Assembly: GCA_044238875.1 (NCBI GenBank)
Contig: JBIICM010000002.1
Coordinates: forward strand, 1 to 55,424
Reading direction: 5' to 3'
Length of the DNA: 55,424 nucleotides
From: JAIBAI01 sp044238875
GTDB taxonomy: Bacteria > Bacteroidota > Bacteroidia > M30B66
Shown: positions 33,895-42,752 of the stretch, piece after piece
Numbering within the stretch: position 1 is the first letter of the stretch
How the letters are laid out: every line of letters begins with the position of its first letter
Translations under genes and position numbers: made by a program
Notes under the pieces: model-generated
Told to the model about the DNA's origin: nothing
Database searches by the model: none
What the model saw: only the letters and a program-made list of their open reading frames with translations

Positions 33895-36516
33895 ATGAAC
33901 GCGAATCAAATCAGGGAAACATTTCTTGAATTTTTTAAATCAAAAGGCCATCAGATTGTGCCATCGGCTCCGATGGTCATTAAGGATGATCCCACGCTGA
34001 TGTTTACCAATGCCGGCATGAATCAGTTCAAGGATATATTTCTGGGTAATGCAACCGCCCGCCACCGCAGGGTGGCCAACAGTCAGAAATGCCTCCGCGT
34101 AAGCGGTAAACACAACGATCTGGAAGAGGTAGGGGTAGATACTTACCACCATACGATGTTTGAAATGCTTGGAAACTGGTCGTTTGGCGACTATTTTAAA
34201 GCAGAGGCAATCGCCTGGAGCTGGGAATTACTTACTGCGGTTTTTAAACTGGATCCTTCAAGACTTTATGTAACCGTATTTGAAGGAGATGAAAAGGAGG
34301 GACTTCCTCCTTCTGAAATTGCGCTAAGCGAATGGAGCAAAATTGTTGAACGCGATCACATTGTATTCGGATCCAAGAAAGATAATTTCTGGGAGATGGG
34401 CGATACAGGGCCTTGCGGCCCCTGCAGCGAGATACATGTTGACCTGCGTCAGGATGCAGAACGAGCTGCCTTACCCGGACATTTGCTGGTGAATAAGGAT
34501 CATCCGCAGGTGATCGAAATATGGAATAATGTGTTTATCCAGTATAACCGTAAAAAAGACGGCAGTCTGGAACCGCTTCCTGAAAAACATGTGGATACAG
34601 GCATGGGGTTCGAACGTCTGGTTCGTGTTATTCAGCAAAAGGCAAGTAATTATGATACGGATATTTTTCAGCCTTTTATTCGTCAAATGGAAGCTGAAAC
34701 CGGGATCAAATATGGCAGTGACGAGAAAACAGACATCGCCATGCGGGTGATATCCGACCATATCCGCACCATTGCATTCGCCATTACCGACGGGCAGTTG
34801 CCATCAAACAACAAAGCCGGATACGTTATCAGGCGCATTCTGCGAAGGGCCGTCAGGTATGCCTATACATTTCTTGACCGCAAGTCACCATTTCTTGTTA
34901 CTTTGATTCCCGTGCTGCAGGAAACCATGGGCGGGCATTACCCTGAGCTGATTAAACAAGCAGAACTGATCAGGAAAGTTATCCTTGAAGAGGAAAATGC
35001 TTTCCTGCGTACGCTTGAAACAGGTATTCAGCGCTACAATGATTTCGTCAGAAAAAATGATCAGATAGCCGTGATACCCGGTGAATTTGTTTTCGAACTG
35101 TTTGATACCTATGGTTTTCCGAAAGACCTGACAAGCCTGATGGCCAGAGAGGATGGTAAACTGATTGATGAGGCTGCTTTCGATGCTGCACTTGAAAGGC
35201 AGAAACAACGCAGTCGTTCAGCTTCTGCTACCGATGCAGGTGACTGGATTTACACTGAAGTACAAAATGATGGTCAAACAGAGTTTATCGGTTATGAGCA
35301 TGACGAAGCAACAGTGAGCATCATCGCCTACCGGTCGGTTGAAACCAAAGGAAAAAAGATGTTTCAGCTATTGTTGAACATAACGCCATTTTATGCTGAG
35401 AGCGGTGGGCAGGTTGGTGATACCGGACAGCTGATCAGCGAACGTCAGACCATCAGCATACTTGACACCCGCAAAGAACATGGGCTGATATTGCATCTGG
35501 CTGATCAATTGCCCGAAACGCCCGAAGCCAAATGGAAAGCCGTTATTGACAAAGTTAAGCGAAATGACATCCGCAGAAATCATTCAGCGACCCATTTGCT
35601 GCATGCGGCCCTACGTGAAATACTGGGGAGCCATGTCGAGCAGAAAGGTTCACTGGTCAATGAAAAATACCTGCGCTTCGACTTTTCGCATTTTGAAAAG
35701 CCTTCAAAAGCCCAGCTTGAAGCCATTGAAAAAAGAGTGAATCAACAAATCCTCCGGAATATTCAGGCTGAAACTGAAGTAATGTCGCTGGATGAGGCAA
35801 GGCAAACAGGCGCAATGGCACTGTTTGGTGAAAAGTATGGTGAACTGGTAAGGGTTGTAACCCTTGATGCCAATTACTCGGTTGAACTCTGCGGAGGTAC
35901 GCATATAGTCTCAACAGGCCAGATCGGGTCATTCAGAATTGTTTCAGAAGGAGCCGTTGCTGCAGGTGTGAGGCGAATTGAAGCTGTTACAGGAAGTGTT
36001 GCACTTGAACAGGCTGAAAACGACCGGGCGCAGCTCTTGTTGCTGCGCGATCTGCTGAAGAATCCCCCCGATCTTGAAAAGGCTGTTAAGCAATTGATTG
36101 ATCAATCGGCATTGCTTGATAAAAAACTGAATCACTTCATGCAGGATCAGGCGCGTCTGGTTGAAGCAGAACTTGAAAATAAAGTTCAGGTGATTGATGG
36201 CAATAAGCTGATAAACAGAGTAATAGAAATTGAAGTGCCGGAACTTGTTAAGGACATCGCTTTTCGTTTGAAAGAGAGACATCCGGATTTATGTCTGGTA
36301 TTGGGCCACATAAGCAACAATAAACCTATGATTACTGTGGCGCTTGGACAATCACTGGTTGAAAAAGGATTGTCTGCATCGGTCATTGTGCGCGAACTGG
36401 CCAAAGATATCAGAGGAGGAGGCGGAGGTCAGGCCTTTTTTGCTACCGCCGGAGGCAGCGAAGTTACCGGATTGCAAAAAGCTGTAACACGCACTGCGGA
36501 GGTGCTGAATTGGTAA
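33895..36516 (+). CDS. alaS: Alanyl-tRNA synthetase
   Basis: AlaS charges tRNA-Ala and hydrolyses mischarged Ser- and Gly-tRNA. The 873-residue protein has the class II catalytic core (FLEFFKSKGHQIVPSAP; MFTNAGMNQFKD; GDTGPCGPCSEIHVD). The editing domain carries its zinc ligands HSATHLLHA and CGGTH. The C-terminal C-Ala domain has the glycine-rich RGGGGGQAFFATAGG segment. Nothing appears truncated. It is transcribed alone, followed 71 bp later by prfC. Confidence 0.98.
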   Translation: MNANQIRETFLEFFKSKGHQIVPSAPMVIKDDPTLMFTNAGMNQFKDIFLGNATARHRRVANSQKCLRVSGKHNDLEEVGVDTYHHTMFEMLGNWSFGDYFKAEAIAWSWELLTAVFKLDPSRLYVTVFEGDEKEGLPPSEIALSEWSKIVERDHIVFGSKKDNFWEMGDTGPCGPCSEIHVDLRQDAERAALPGHLLVNKDHPQVIEIWNNVFIQYNRKKDGSLEPLPEKHVDTGMGFERLVRVIQQKASNYDTDIFQPFIRQMEAETGIKYGSDEKTDIAMRVISDHIRTIAFAITDGQLPSNNKAGYVIRRILRRAVRYAYTFLDRKSPFLVTLIPVLQETMGGHYPELIKQAELIRKVILEEENAFLRTLETGIQRYNDFVRKNDQIAVIPGEFVFELFDTYGFPKDLTSLMAREDGKLIDEAAFDAALERQKQRSRSASATDAGDWIYTEVQNDGQTEFIGYEHDEATVSIIAYRSVETKGKKMFQLLLNITPFYAESGGQVGDTGQLISERQTISILDTRKEHGLILHLADQLPETPEAKWKAVIDKVKRNDIRRNHSATHLLHAALREILGSHVEQKGSLVNEKYLRFDFSHFEKPSKAQLEAIEKRVNQQILRNIQAETEVMSLDEARQTGAMALFGEKYGELVRVVTLDANYSVELCGGTHIVSTGQIGSFRIVSEGAVAAGVRRIEAVTGSVALEQAENDRAQLLLLRDLLKNPPDLEKAVKQLIDQSALLDKKLNHFMQDQARLVEAELENKVQVIDGNKLINRVIEIEVPELVKDIAFRLKERHPDLCLVLGHISNNKPMITVALGQSLVEKGLSASVIVRELAKDIRGGGGGQAFFATAGGSEVTGLQKAVTRTAEVLNW

Positions 36517-36563
36517 TCCTTTTTTTAAAATGAAAACCGGTAAGCCCCGCAAGCCGGAAATGC

Positions 36564-36571
36564 TATTTTTG
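36564..36571 (+). promoter_or_regulatory. TAnnTTTG -7 box before prfC
   Basis: TATTTTTG lies 16 bp upstream of the prfC ATG. There is no TTTG at the usual -33 distance. Confidence 0.4.
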
Positions 36572-36587
36572 CTGCCCAAATACAATT

Positions 36588-38180
36588 ATGGGTTCAATCA
36601 GCGACGAAATCAGGAAACGAAGAACTTTTGCCATTATTTCGCACCCGGATGCGGGTAAAACCACCCTGACAGAAAAGTTGCTGCTCTTTGGCGGTGCCAT
36701 TCAAACAGCAGGTGCCGTTAAGTCGAATAAAATCAAGAATACTGCTGCTTCTGATTTTATGGAAATTGAAAAGCAGCGTGGTATATCGGTAGCCACCTCG
36801 GTGATGGCCTTTCATTACAGAAATGTGTTGATTAATCTGCTTGATACCCCTGGTCATAAGGATTTTGCTGAAGATACCTACCGAACACTAACTGCTGTTG
36901 ACAGTGTAATTCTGGTTGTTGATTGCGTAAAGGGCGTTGAGGAGCAAACCGAAAAACTCATGGAGGTTTGCCGGATGCGAGATACTCCTGTTATGATTTT
37001 TGTGAATAAACTCGACCGGGAGGGTAAAAATCCTTTTGATCTTTTGGATGAGCTGGAACAAAAACTCAACATCAGGGTAAGGCCCCTCAGCTGGCCCATC
37101 AGTATCGGTGCCACATTCAAAGGTGTTTACAATATTTTCGACAGGCAGCTGAATCTTTTTAATCCGAATAAAACCAAAATTGAGGAGGACGTCCGAATTA
37201 TTCAGGACCTCAATGCTGCTGACCTTGATCTGGCCATCGGGGAGAAGGATGCCAATATCCTCAGGCAGGACATCGAGCTGATAGAAGGTGTTTATGATAC
37301 CTTTGATGAAGAAAAATACAAAAGCGGGTCAGTTGCCCCGGTATTCTTTGGCAGTGCGGTGAATAACTTCGGTATCAAGGAGTTGCTGGATACCTTTATA
37401 CGGTTGGCTCCTCCGCCGCGACCGCGTATGTCGGATAAAAGAATGGTTGAACCACTTGAGGATAAATTCAGCGGATTTGTATTCAAGATCCATGCGAACA
37501 TTGACCCACGGCACCGCGATCGCATTGCATTTTTGAGGGTTTGCTCAGGTAAGTTTGAGCGCAACCGCTTTTTTCACCATGTACGGTTAGATAAAGACTT
37601 CAAATTCAGTAGTCCGGCCACCTTTCTTGCTCAGGAAAAAAATATCATTGAAGAGGCCTATCCCGGTGATGTAATTGGGCTTTACGACACAGGTAATTTT
37701 AAAATCGGGGATACCCTTACCGAAGGCGAAAATTTTATGTTCAGGGGCATCCCCAGTTTTTCACCTGAAATTTTCAAGGAGGTGATCAATACTGATCCCA
37801 TGAAATCAAAACAGCTTGAAAAAGGCATTCAGCAATTAACAGAGGAAGGTTTGGCGCAGTTGTTTATTCAGCAGAATGGTTACAAAAAAATAGTGGGAAC
37901 TGTTGGTGAACTGCAATTTGAAGTAATTCAGTACCGATTGAAGCATGAGTATGGAGCATCCTGTAATTTCCAGCCCATAATGGTTTACAAAGCCTGCTGG
38001 ATTACCTATGAAAAAAGGGAGACTTTTGAGCAATTTGCCCGATACAGGTCACATCAGTTGGCGAAAGATAAGGATGGCCGTGATGTTTTTCTGGCAGCGT
38101 CATCTTGGATGCTTGATACGATGATCAAAGATTTTCCCGACCTGAAATTTCATTTTAATTCAGAGTTCAAAACAGCCTGA
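36588..38180 (+). CDS. prfC: Peptide chain release factor 3
   Basis: RF3 is a GTPase that removes RF1 and RF2 from the ribosome after termination. The 530-residue protein has the G domain signatures SHPDAGKTTLTEKLL (P-loop), the KQRGISVATSVM switch, DTPGHKDFAEDTYR and NKLDRE. The domain 2 and 3 layout is typical of RF3 (FVFKIHANIDPRHRDRIAF; QQLTEEGLAQLF). It ends 4 bp before the convergent DUF4199-like gene. Confidence 0.97.
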   Translation: MGSISDEIRKRRTFAIISHPDAGKTTLTEKLLLFGGAIQTAGAVKSNKIKNTAASDFMEIEKQRGISVATSVMAFHYRNVLINLLDTPGHKDFAEDTYRTLTAVDSVILVVDCVKGVEEQTEKLMEVCRMRDTPVMIFVNKLDREGKNPFDLLDELEQKLNIRVRPLSWPISIGATFKGVYNIFDRQLNLFNPNKTKIEEDVRIIQDLNAADLDLAIGEKDANILRQDIELIEGVYDTFDEEKYKSGSVAPVFFGSAVNNFGIKELLDTFIRLAPPPRPRMSDKRMVEPLEDKFSGFVFKIHANIDPRHRDRIAFLRVCSGKFERNRFFHHVRLDKDFKFSSPATFLAQEKNIIEEAYPGDVIGLYDTGNFKIGDTLTEGENFMFRGIPSFSPEIFKEVINTDPMKSKQLEKGIQQLTEEGLAQLFIQQNGYKKIVGTVGELQFEVIQYRLKHEYGASCNFQPIMVYKACWITYEKRETFEQFARYRSHQLAKDKDGRDVFLAASSWMLDTMIKDFPDLKFHFNSEFKTA

Positions 38181-38184
38181 GATA

Positions 38185-38742
38185 TCAGGAATTTGTGTGT
38201 CTGAGGGTAGCCCTGACGGTTTCTTCCGGAACGGCTCTCTGTATAGGTTTGTCGCCCAATAATGCGGAAATAAGCAAACTGAATACCCCTCCGATACAAA
38301 GAATACTCAGAAAATAATAGCAGAGATGTAATTCGGTATTGCTTAAAATTACCGAGTCAGGTGTTGCATAAGCTTCGTTGGCAATTTGGATGAAGACTCC
38401 GCCACCTCCGTTTTGATACTCCCATTGAACAAGATTTTCAACCCACAGGGGATTGATGCGATAGTCATACAGAAACATGAAAACAGAGGCACCGCATGCA
38501 GTGATAAACAGTTGAATAAGGCCGCTTCTGACACCGTTTCTGACAGTTAGATGCCCCGAATTGTCGGATCGCTTTTCGCGCAGTGAGGGCAAAAGAGTCA
38601 GGAAAAGTATGAGCATAATGCCAGGCATACTAAACCTGTTGTATTCAAGATGAACCGTATGAAACTGCAGCGCAAACTGCACCAATGTCCAGATTATAAG
38701 CAGTAATATCGCTAAAAATCCAAACTTTATTTCAGGTTTCAT
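38185..38742 (-). CDS. DUF4199-like four-helix membrane protein
   Basis: The 185-residue product has four hydrophobic segments (about 9-27, 40-51, 76-93 and 140-163) and no catalytic motif. The pattern of helices and the central loop with EYQNGGGG resemble the Bacteroidota DUF4199 family, whose function is not known. The match is by overall pattern and is not certain. It is a single-gene unit convergent with prfC, separated from the upstream hutI gene by 130 bp in which I see nothing further. Confidence 0.6.
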   Translation of the reverse strand: MKPEIKFGFLAILLLIIWTLVQFALQFHTVHLEYNRFSMPGIMLILFLTLLPSLREKRSDNSGHLTVRNGVRSGLIQLFITACGASVFMFLYDYRINPLWVENLVQWEYQNGGGGVFIQIANEAYATPDSVILSNTELHLCYYFLSILCIGGVFSLLISALLGDKPIQRAVPEETVRATLRHTNS

Positions 38743-38872
38743 AGATTTTTTCCTTCAAAACTTAATGCAAAGTATAATAAAACTTTCTGAAAATCAAAAT
38801 ATTCTGATAAAAAAACGTCAGCATCGAATGATACAGGGCTGAAAGCAGCCAATGTTTATTGGTTAAAACCGC

Positions 38873-40117
38873 TTATAAATCTTGTAAACTTCCGTTTATC
38901 ATCACCTCATCAATCAGATTGCTGCCAAATGCGTACGGCAGGTAGGCATAAGAGGGCATAGGTTTCGAGATAAACAGGTTGGCCTTTTTACCCGGTGTGA
39001 TGCTGCCATGCGAACGCTCAAGGCCCATGGCTTTTGCGCTGTTGATGGTGGCCGCGTTGATGGCTTCTTCGGGTGTCATGCGAAGATTGATGCAGGCAAG
39101 GCTGAGTACGAGGGGCATATTGCCGGAAGGGGAGGAGCCGGGATTGTAATCGGAGGCCAGCGCAATGGGCAAACCGGCCTTGATCATTTCACGGGCTGGC
39201 GGCTGTTTGAGCCGCAGGAAGAAGGCGGTAGATGGTAACAGCGTCGGCATGGTTTTGCTTGACAGAAGAGCCTGTATTTCTGCATCTCCGGTGTATTCGA
39301 GATGGTCAACACTCAGCGCCCCGTTTTTCACTCCAACCTGAATTCCACCTGAATAATCCAATTCGTTGGCATGAATCTTTGCCGGCAAGCCAAGTTTGAA
39401 AGCCGCCGTTAAAATCCTGTCTGTTTCATCTGCCGTGAAGAAACCCTTATCGCAAAAAACATCACAGTAATCAGCAAGGCTTTCTGCTACAACACCCGGA
39501 AGCATTTCATCAATAATAAGCCGGATGTATGCCTCCCTTTTGTTTCGAAATGCCGCAGGTATGGCATGTGCCCCAAGAAAAGTAGCTTTAATCGTAATGG
39601 GGGTATTTTCTTTTATTCGCTTTATGACCCTGAGCATTTTCAATTCTGATTCCAGGCTCAATCCGTAACCGCTCTTAATTTCTAAAGCACCGGTTCCCAT
39701 CCTGATAATCTCATGAACCCTTTGCATGGCCTGATCGAATAATTCCGCTTCATCAGTTTGATGCAATAAATCAGCGGAATTCAGAATGCCTCCGCCTTTG
39801 GCCGCTATTTCTTCGTAACTGAGCCCCTTGATTTTATCTACAAATTCGGCTTCCCGACTTCCGGCATAAACAATATGCGTATGGCTGTCGCACCATGTTG
39901 GAAAAACAAAACGACTTTTTACGTCCCTAATAATCCAATCATCATCAGGTTGCGGACAATCTGACATTTCTCCAAATGAATGGACTAGTCCGTTTTCTAT
40001 CCTCAGCCATGCGTTGGCAATAATGGGCAAATCGGCCATTTCGTTGCCCCGCAGCAGCTCCGGGGCTACCTTGCGGGCCTGAATCAGCTGACCGATATTG
40101 ACCATCAGCTGTTTCAT
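38873..40117 (-). CDS. hutI: Imidazolonepropionase
   Basis: HutI hydrolyses 4-imidazolone-5-propionate to N-formimino-glutamate in histidine breakdown. The 414-residue amidohydrolase has the metal-binding HxH in FPTWCDSHTHIVYAGSREAEF (positions ~78-98 region), GTGALEIKSGYGL, metal His in KIHANELD and VDHLEYTG, and the catalytic Asp in ALASDYNPGSSP. The start overlaps the stop of the upstream exonuclease-like gene by 4 bp. No other hut genes are in the window, so the rest of the pathway must be elsewhere or absent. Confidence 0.95.
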   Translation of the reverse strand: MKQLMVNIGQLIQARKVAPELLRGNEMADLPIIANAWLRIENGLVHSFGEMSDCPQPDDDWIIRDVKSRFVFPTWCDSHTHIVYAGSREAEFVDKIKGLSYEEIAAKGGGILNSADLLHQTDEAELFDQAMQRVHEIIRMGTGALEIKSGYGLSLESELKMLRVIKRIKENTPITIKATFLGAHAIPAAFRNKREAYIRLIIDEMLPGVVAESLADYCDVFCDKGFFTADETDRILTAAFKLGLPAKIHANELDYSGGIQVGVKNGALSVDHLEYTGDAEIQALLSSKTMPTLLPSTAFFLRLKQPPAREMIKAGLPIALASDYNPGSSPSGNMPLVLSLACINLRMTPEEAINAATINSAKAMGLERSHGSITPGKKANLFISKPMPSYAYLPYAFGSNLIDEVMINGSLQDL

Positions 40118-41181
40118 TTTTTTATGGAAGTTAGGGTGAAATCAGCGTAAACAGGCAAATGATCGCTGTATCCACCCAGGTAGTTTTCTGAATCATAGGT
40201 TGGAAAAGGCTTGCCCGATGCGGCTGATTTTTTAGGGCCCAGCATAAATTTAAAATCCACTGCATCAGCCTTTTTGAAAAAAGCACGAACATTTGCATAC
40301 TCCTCAACCATTGATGATGAAACAATGATCTGGTCAAGAAATCCCCAATTTCCCTGATAATGGTAACTTCCCCTGCTACTGCCGCGCCTCCATCCCATCA
40401 GGTTATAAAAATAACTTTTGGTATAGGCAGAATCAGCCTGGGCGCCCAAAGTTTCGGAAAGACTCTTATCGTCCGGGTAATCATTGAAATCACCCAAAAT
40501 GGCAATGTGTGCCTTGCTGTTAGTGAAAAGAATTGAATCGCAAAGCCGGCGGGCTGTTTTTGCAGCCAGTATCCGTTTTGCTTCTGTTTTTTCAGCGCCG
40601 CCGCTCCTGCTGGGCCAGTGATTTACTACAAAATGCAACTCCTGGCCCTGGTTTGTTCTGCCTTTGACGTACAAAATATCACGGGTCGGTTTTGACATAT
40701 CTCCGGGAAAAACTACAGGATATGAAGCTGTTTTCACTACGCTGAACCGCCCTTTTTTATAAATAAGGCCAACATCAATGCCGCGCTTATCAGGAGATTC
40801 ATAATGAATAACAGAATAATTCTCCTTTTTGAGAGACGTTTTGGTAATCAGGTAATCAAGTACTTTTCGGTTCTCTATTTCACAAACCCCCAATACATCG
40901 GGAGCAAGTTTTTTAATAACCACAGCAAGGTTTTTGATTTTCTTCTCAAATCGTTCCTTTGACCATGCAAGTGGCGAATTGGGTAAAAACTGCTGATCAT
41001 CACACTGCGGATCATCTTCCCAATCGTAAAGGTTTTCAAGGTTGTAAAATCCTACCCTAAAAGTTGTGGTTGTTTTTTTTTCAGGTGGTCTGATTCCGGA
41101 AAAGCTGATGAGGGCCATAATTAAAACGGCCAAGAACAGGGACGCCTCTCGCGAATGGTGGTTATTGCAACCTTTCGGCAT
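40114..41181 (-). CDS. Secreted endonuclease/exonuclease/phosphatase family protein
   Basis: The 355-residue protein has an N-terminal hydrophobic segment (ASLFLAVLIMALISF) that looks like a signal peptide or anchor. It is followed by an EEP (DNase I-like) domain with FYNLENLYD, LGVCEIENR (metal Glu), the ILGDFNDYP motif and the C-terminal YSDHLPV (catalytic Asp-His). Substrate could be nucleic acid or a phosphoester; this is not determined. The ATG at 41181 overlaps the hemB coding end by 20 bp; an earlier in-frame TTG exists at 41193. It is in an operon with hemB and hutI. Confidence 0.88.
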   Translation of the reverse strand: MPKGCNNHHSREASLFLAVLIMALISFSGIRPPEKKTTTTFRVGFYNLENLYDWEDDPQCDDQQFLPNSPLAWSKERFEKKIKNLAVVIKKLAPDVLGVCEIENRKVLDYLITKTSLKKENYSVIHYESPDKRGIDVGLIYKKGRFSVVKTASYPVVFPGDMSKPTRDILYVKGRTNQGQELHFVVNHWPSRSGGAEKTEAKRILAAKTARRLCDSILFTNSKAHIAILGDFNDYPDDKSLSETLGAQADSAYTKSYFYNLMGWRRGSSRGSYHYQGNWGFLDQIIVSSSMVEEYANVRAFFKKADAVDFKFMLGPKKSAASGKPFPTYDSENYLGGYSDHLPVYADFTLTSIKK

Positions 41182-42139
41182 ATTGTTTTGCAAAATAAGT
41201 AATGATGATGTCGGCTCCGGCTCTTTTTATGGCAGTCAAAATCTCCGTTACCGCAGCGTTCTCATCCAGCCATCCCTTTTCTGCTGCTGCTTTTACCATG
41301 GCATATTCGCCGCTTACATTGTAAGCTACAATTGGCAGCTTTGAGTTTTGTTTCAGGTCGGAAATGATATCCAGATATGCCAAAGCCGGTTTAACCATCA
41401 GAAAATCAGCCCCTTCGGCAGTGTCTAATTCAGCTTCTACAAGTGCTTCCCTGCGGTTGGCAGGATGCATCTGGTAAGCCAGCTTATTGCCTGATTTTGG
41501 GGCAGAGTCAAGGGCATCTCTGAACGGGCCGTAAAAACCGGATGCGTATTTGGCAGTATAAGCCATAATACCCACCCCGGTAAATCCTGCCTTATCCAGC
41601 TCTTTGCGGATATATCCGATTCTGCCATCCATCATATCGCTCGGTCCAAGTATATCAGCCCCTGCCTCAGCCTGAGCCAGGCTCATTTTTCCTAGTATAG
41701 CCAATGTTTCATCATTGAGAATCTTTCCGTTTTCGAAAAGCCCATCATGTCCGTCGGAGCTGTATGGGTCCATGGCTACATCAGTAATCACGGTGCACTC
41801 AGGCAAAGTTTTCTTGAATGTACTAATCGCTTTCAGATAGAAACAATCCGGGTTGTAACTCCAGGTCGCATACTTATCTTTATGCTTCTCATCAATGGCG
41901 GGAAACAGGATGAAATTTTTTAATCCTAATTTTTCACAGGCATCCGCCTCTTTCAGCGCCAGATCAATGCTGTACCTGAATACACCGGGCATGGAGCTGA
42001 TAGCTTCTTTCTTATTTTCACCATCAAGTAAAAAGAAAGGGACAATAAGGTTAGATGGATGAATGCTGGTTTCCTGCACCATCCTTCGTATGGCTTCGGT
42101 ACTTCTGTTGCGGCGTGGCCGGCGGGTGTTCAGTTGCAT
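41162..42139 (-). CDS. hemB: Delta-aminolevulinic acid dehydratase (porphobilinogen synthase)
   Basis: HemB condenses two 5-aminolevulinate molecules to porphobilinogen in haem biosynthesis. The 325-residue TIM barrel has both active-site lysines (MAYTAKYASGFYGPFRDA and LMVKPALAYLD). The metal site reads DVAMDPYSSDGHDG, where zinc-dependent enzymes have several cysteines, so this is the Cys-less, magnesium-type form. It is first of a three-gene operon with the EEP-family gene and hutI. A -7 box lies four bases before the ATG. Confidence 0.96.
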   Translation of the reverse strand: MQLNTRRPRRNRSTEAIRRMVQETSIHPSNLIVPFFLLDGENKKEAISSMPGVFRYSIDLALKEADACEKLGLKNFILFPAIDEKHKDKYATWSYNPDCFYLKAISTFKKTLPECTVITDVAMDPYSSDGHDGLFENGKILNDETLAILGKMSLAQAEAGADILGPSDMMDGRIGYIRKELDKAGFTGVGIMAYTAKYASGFYGPFRDALDSAPKSGNKLAYQMHPANRREALVEAELDTAEGADFLMVKPALAYLDIISDLKQNSKLPIVAYNVSGEYAMVKAAAEKGWLDENAAVTEILTAIKRAGADIIITYFAKQYAERLQ

Positions 42140-42143
42140 CGGG

Positions 42144-42151
42144 CAAAGATA
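42144..42151 (-). promoter_or_regulatory. TAnnTTTG -7 box four bases before hemB
   Basis: The minus strand reads TATCTTTG, then CCCG, then the hemB ATG. The spacing predicts transcription starting at the start codon. The remaining ~230 bp up to the next gene (42381) hold no convincing coding sequence on either strand. Confidence 0.55.
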
Positions 42152-42380
42152 GGGGTGAAGCGGTTGATATATATAAACTTACTGAACTGCCTTAAAAATG
42201 ATTGCTGTTTACCGACATGGAAGAATTTAGTCCATTTCGCAATTGCCAAAGTGCTTCCTTACTTTGATGGATTTAATTTTTGCGCTGATAGCCGGCAAGG
42301 CTTGTAAACAATTAAAGATGATTACCCAATAACACCGAACTTCAACCCATGAGATTGAAGATTAAAATGCGTTCCGTGTT

Positions 42381-42668
42381 TTAAGCCTTGGGAGGTGGCG
42401 GAGTTATTTCAGGATGAAACTGCAAGGCATATACATTCTGAAAATTAAAAACCGTGTTATCTGTCTGAATGAGATCAGAATCAACGATTGCTATGGGCTT
42501 TTCAATCAAATCATCATCAATATTTTCCTTGTCGATATTGTACATGCTTTTACCCTCTATCATAACTTTTGATTGAGGGCATGATTTAACCAAATTGCAG
42601 GTCAAAATGTTGACAGCAAGCATGATCCAAAGCGATCGGAAAACGATATGTTCTCGAATGAACTTCAT
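42381..42668 (-). CDS. Small hypothetical protein with N-terminal hydrophobic segment
   Basis: The 95-residue product begins MKFIREHIVFRSLWIMLAVN, a basic then hydrophobic segment like a signal peptide or anchor. A short acidic region follows (ENIDDDLIEKPIAIVDSD) and it ends in EITPPPPKA. I recall short proteins with a similar N-terminus in Bacteroidota but know of no function. I placed the start at 42668 because the candidate promoter box (42678-42685) would overlap an alternative ATG at 42680. A single-gene unit. Confidence 0.6.
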   Translation of the reverse strand: MKFIREHIVFRSLWIMLAVNILTCNLVKSCPQSKVMIEGKSMYNIDKENIDDDLIEKPIAIVDSDLIQTDNTVFNFQNVYALQFHPEITPPPPKA

Positions 42669-42677
42669 TTTGGGCTG

Positions 42678-42685
42678 CAAAACTA
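42678..42685 (-). promoter_or_regulatory. TAnnTTTG -7 box of the small hypothetical gene
   Basis: The minus strand reads TAGTTTTG, nine bases upstream of the ATG at 42668. It argues against the in-frame ATG at 42680, which lies within the box. Confidence 0.45.
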
Positions 42686-42752
42686 CAAAATATCTTAGGA
42701 GTTGATATAATTTTATATAACGATTGATAAGTTTAAGTTTAATCAGCGCTGC

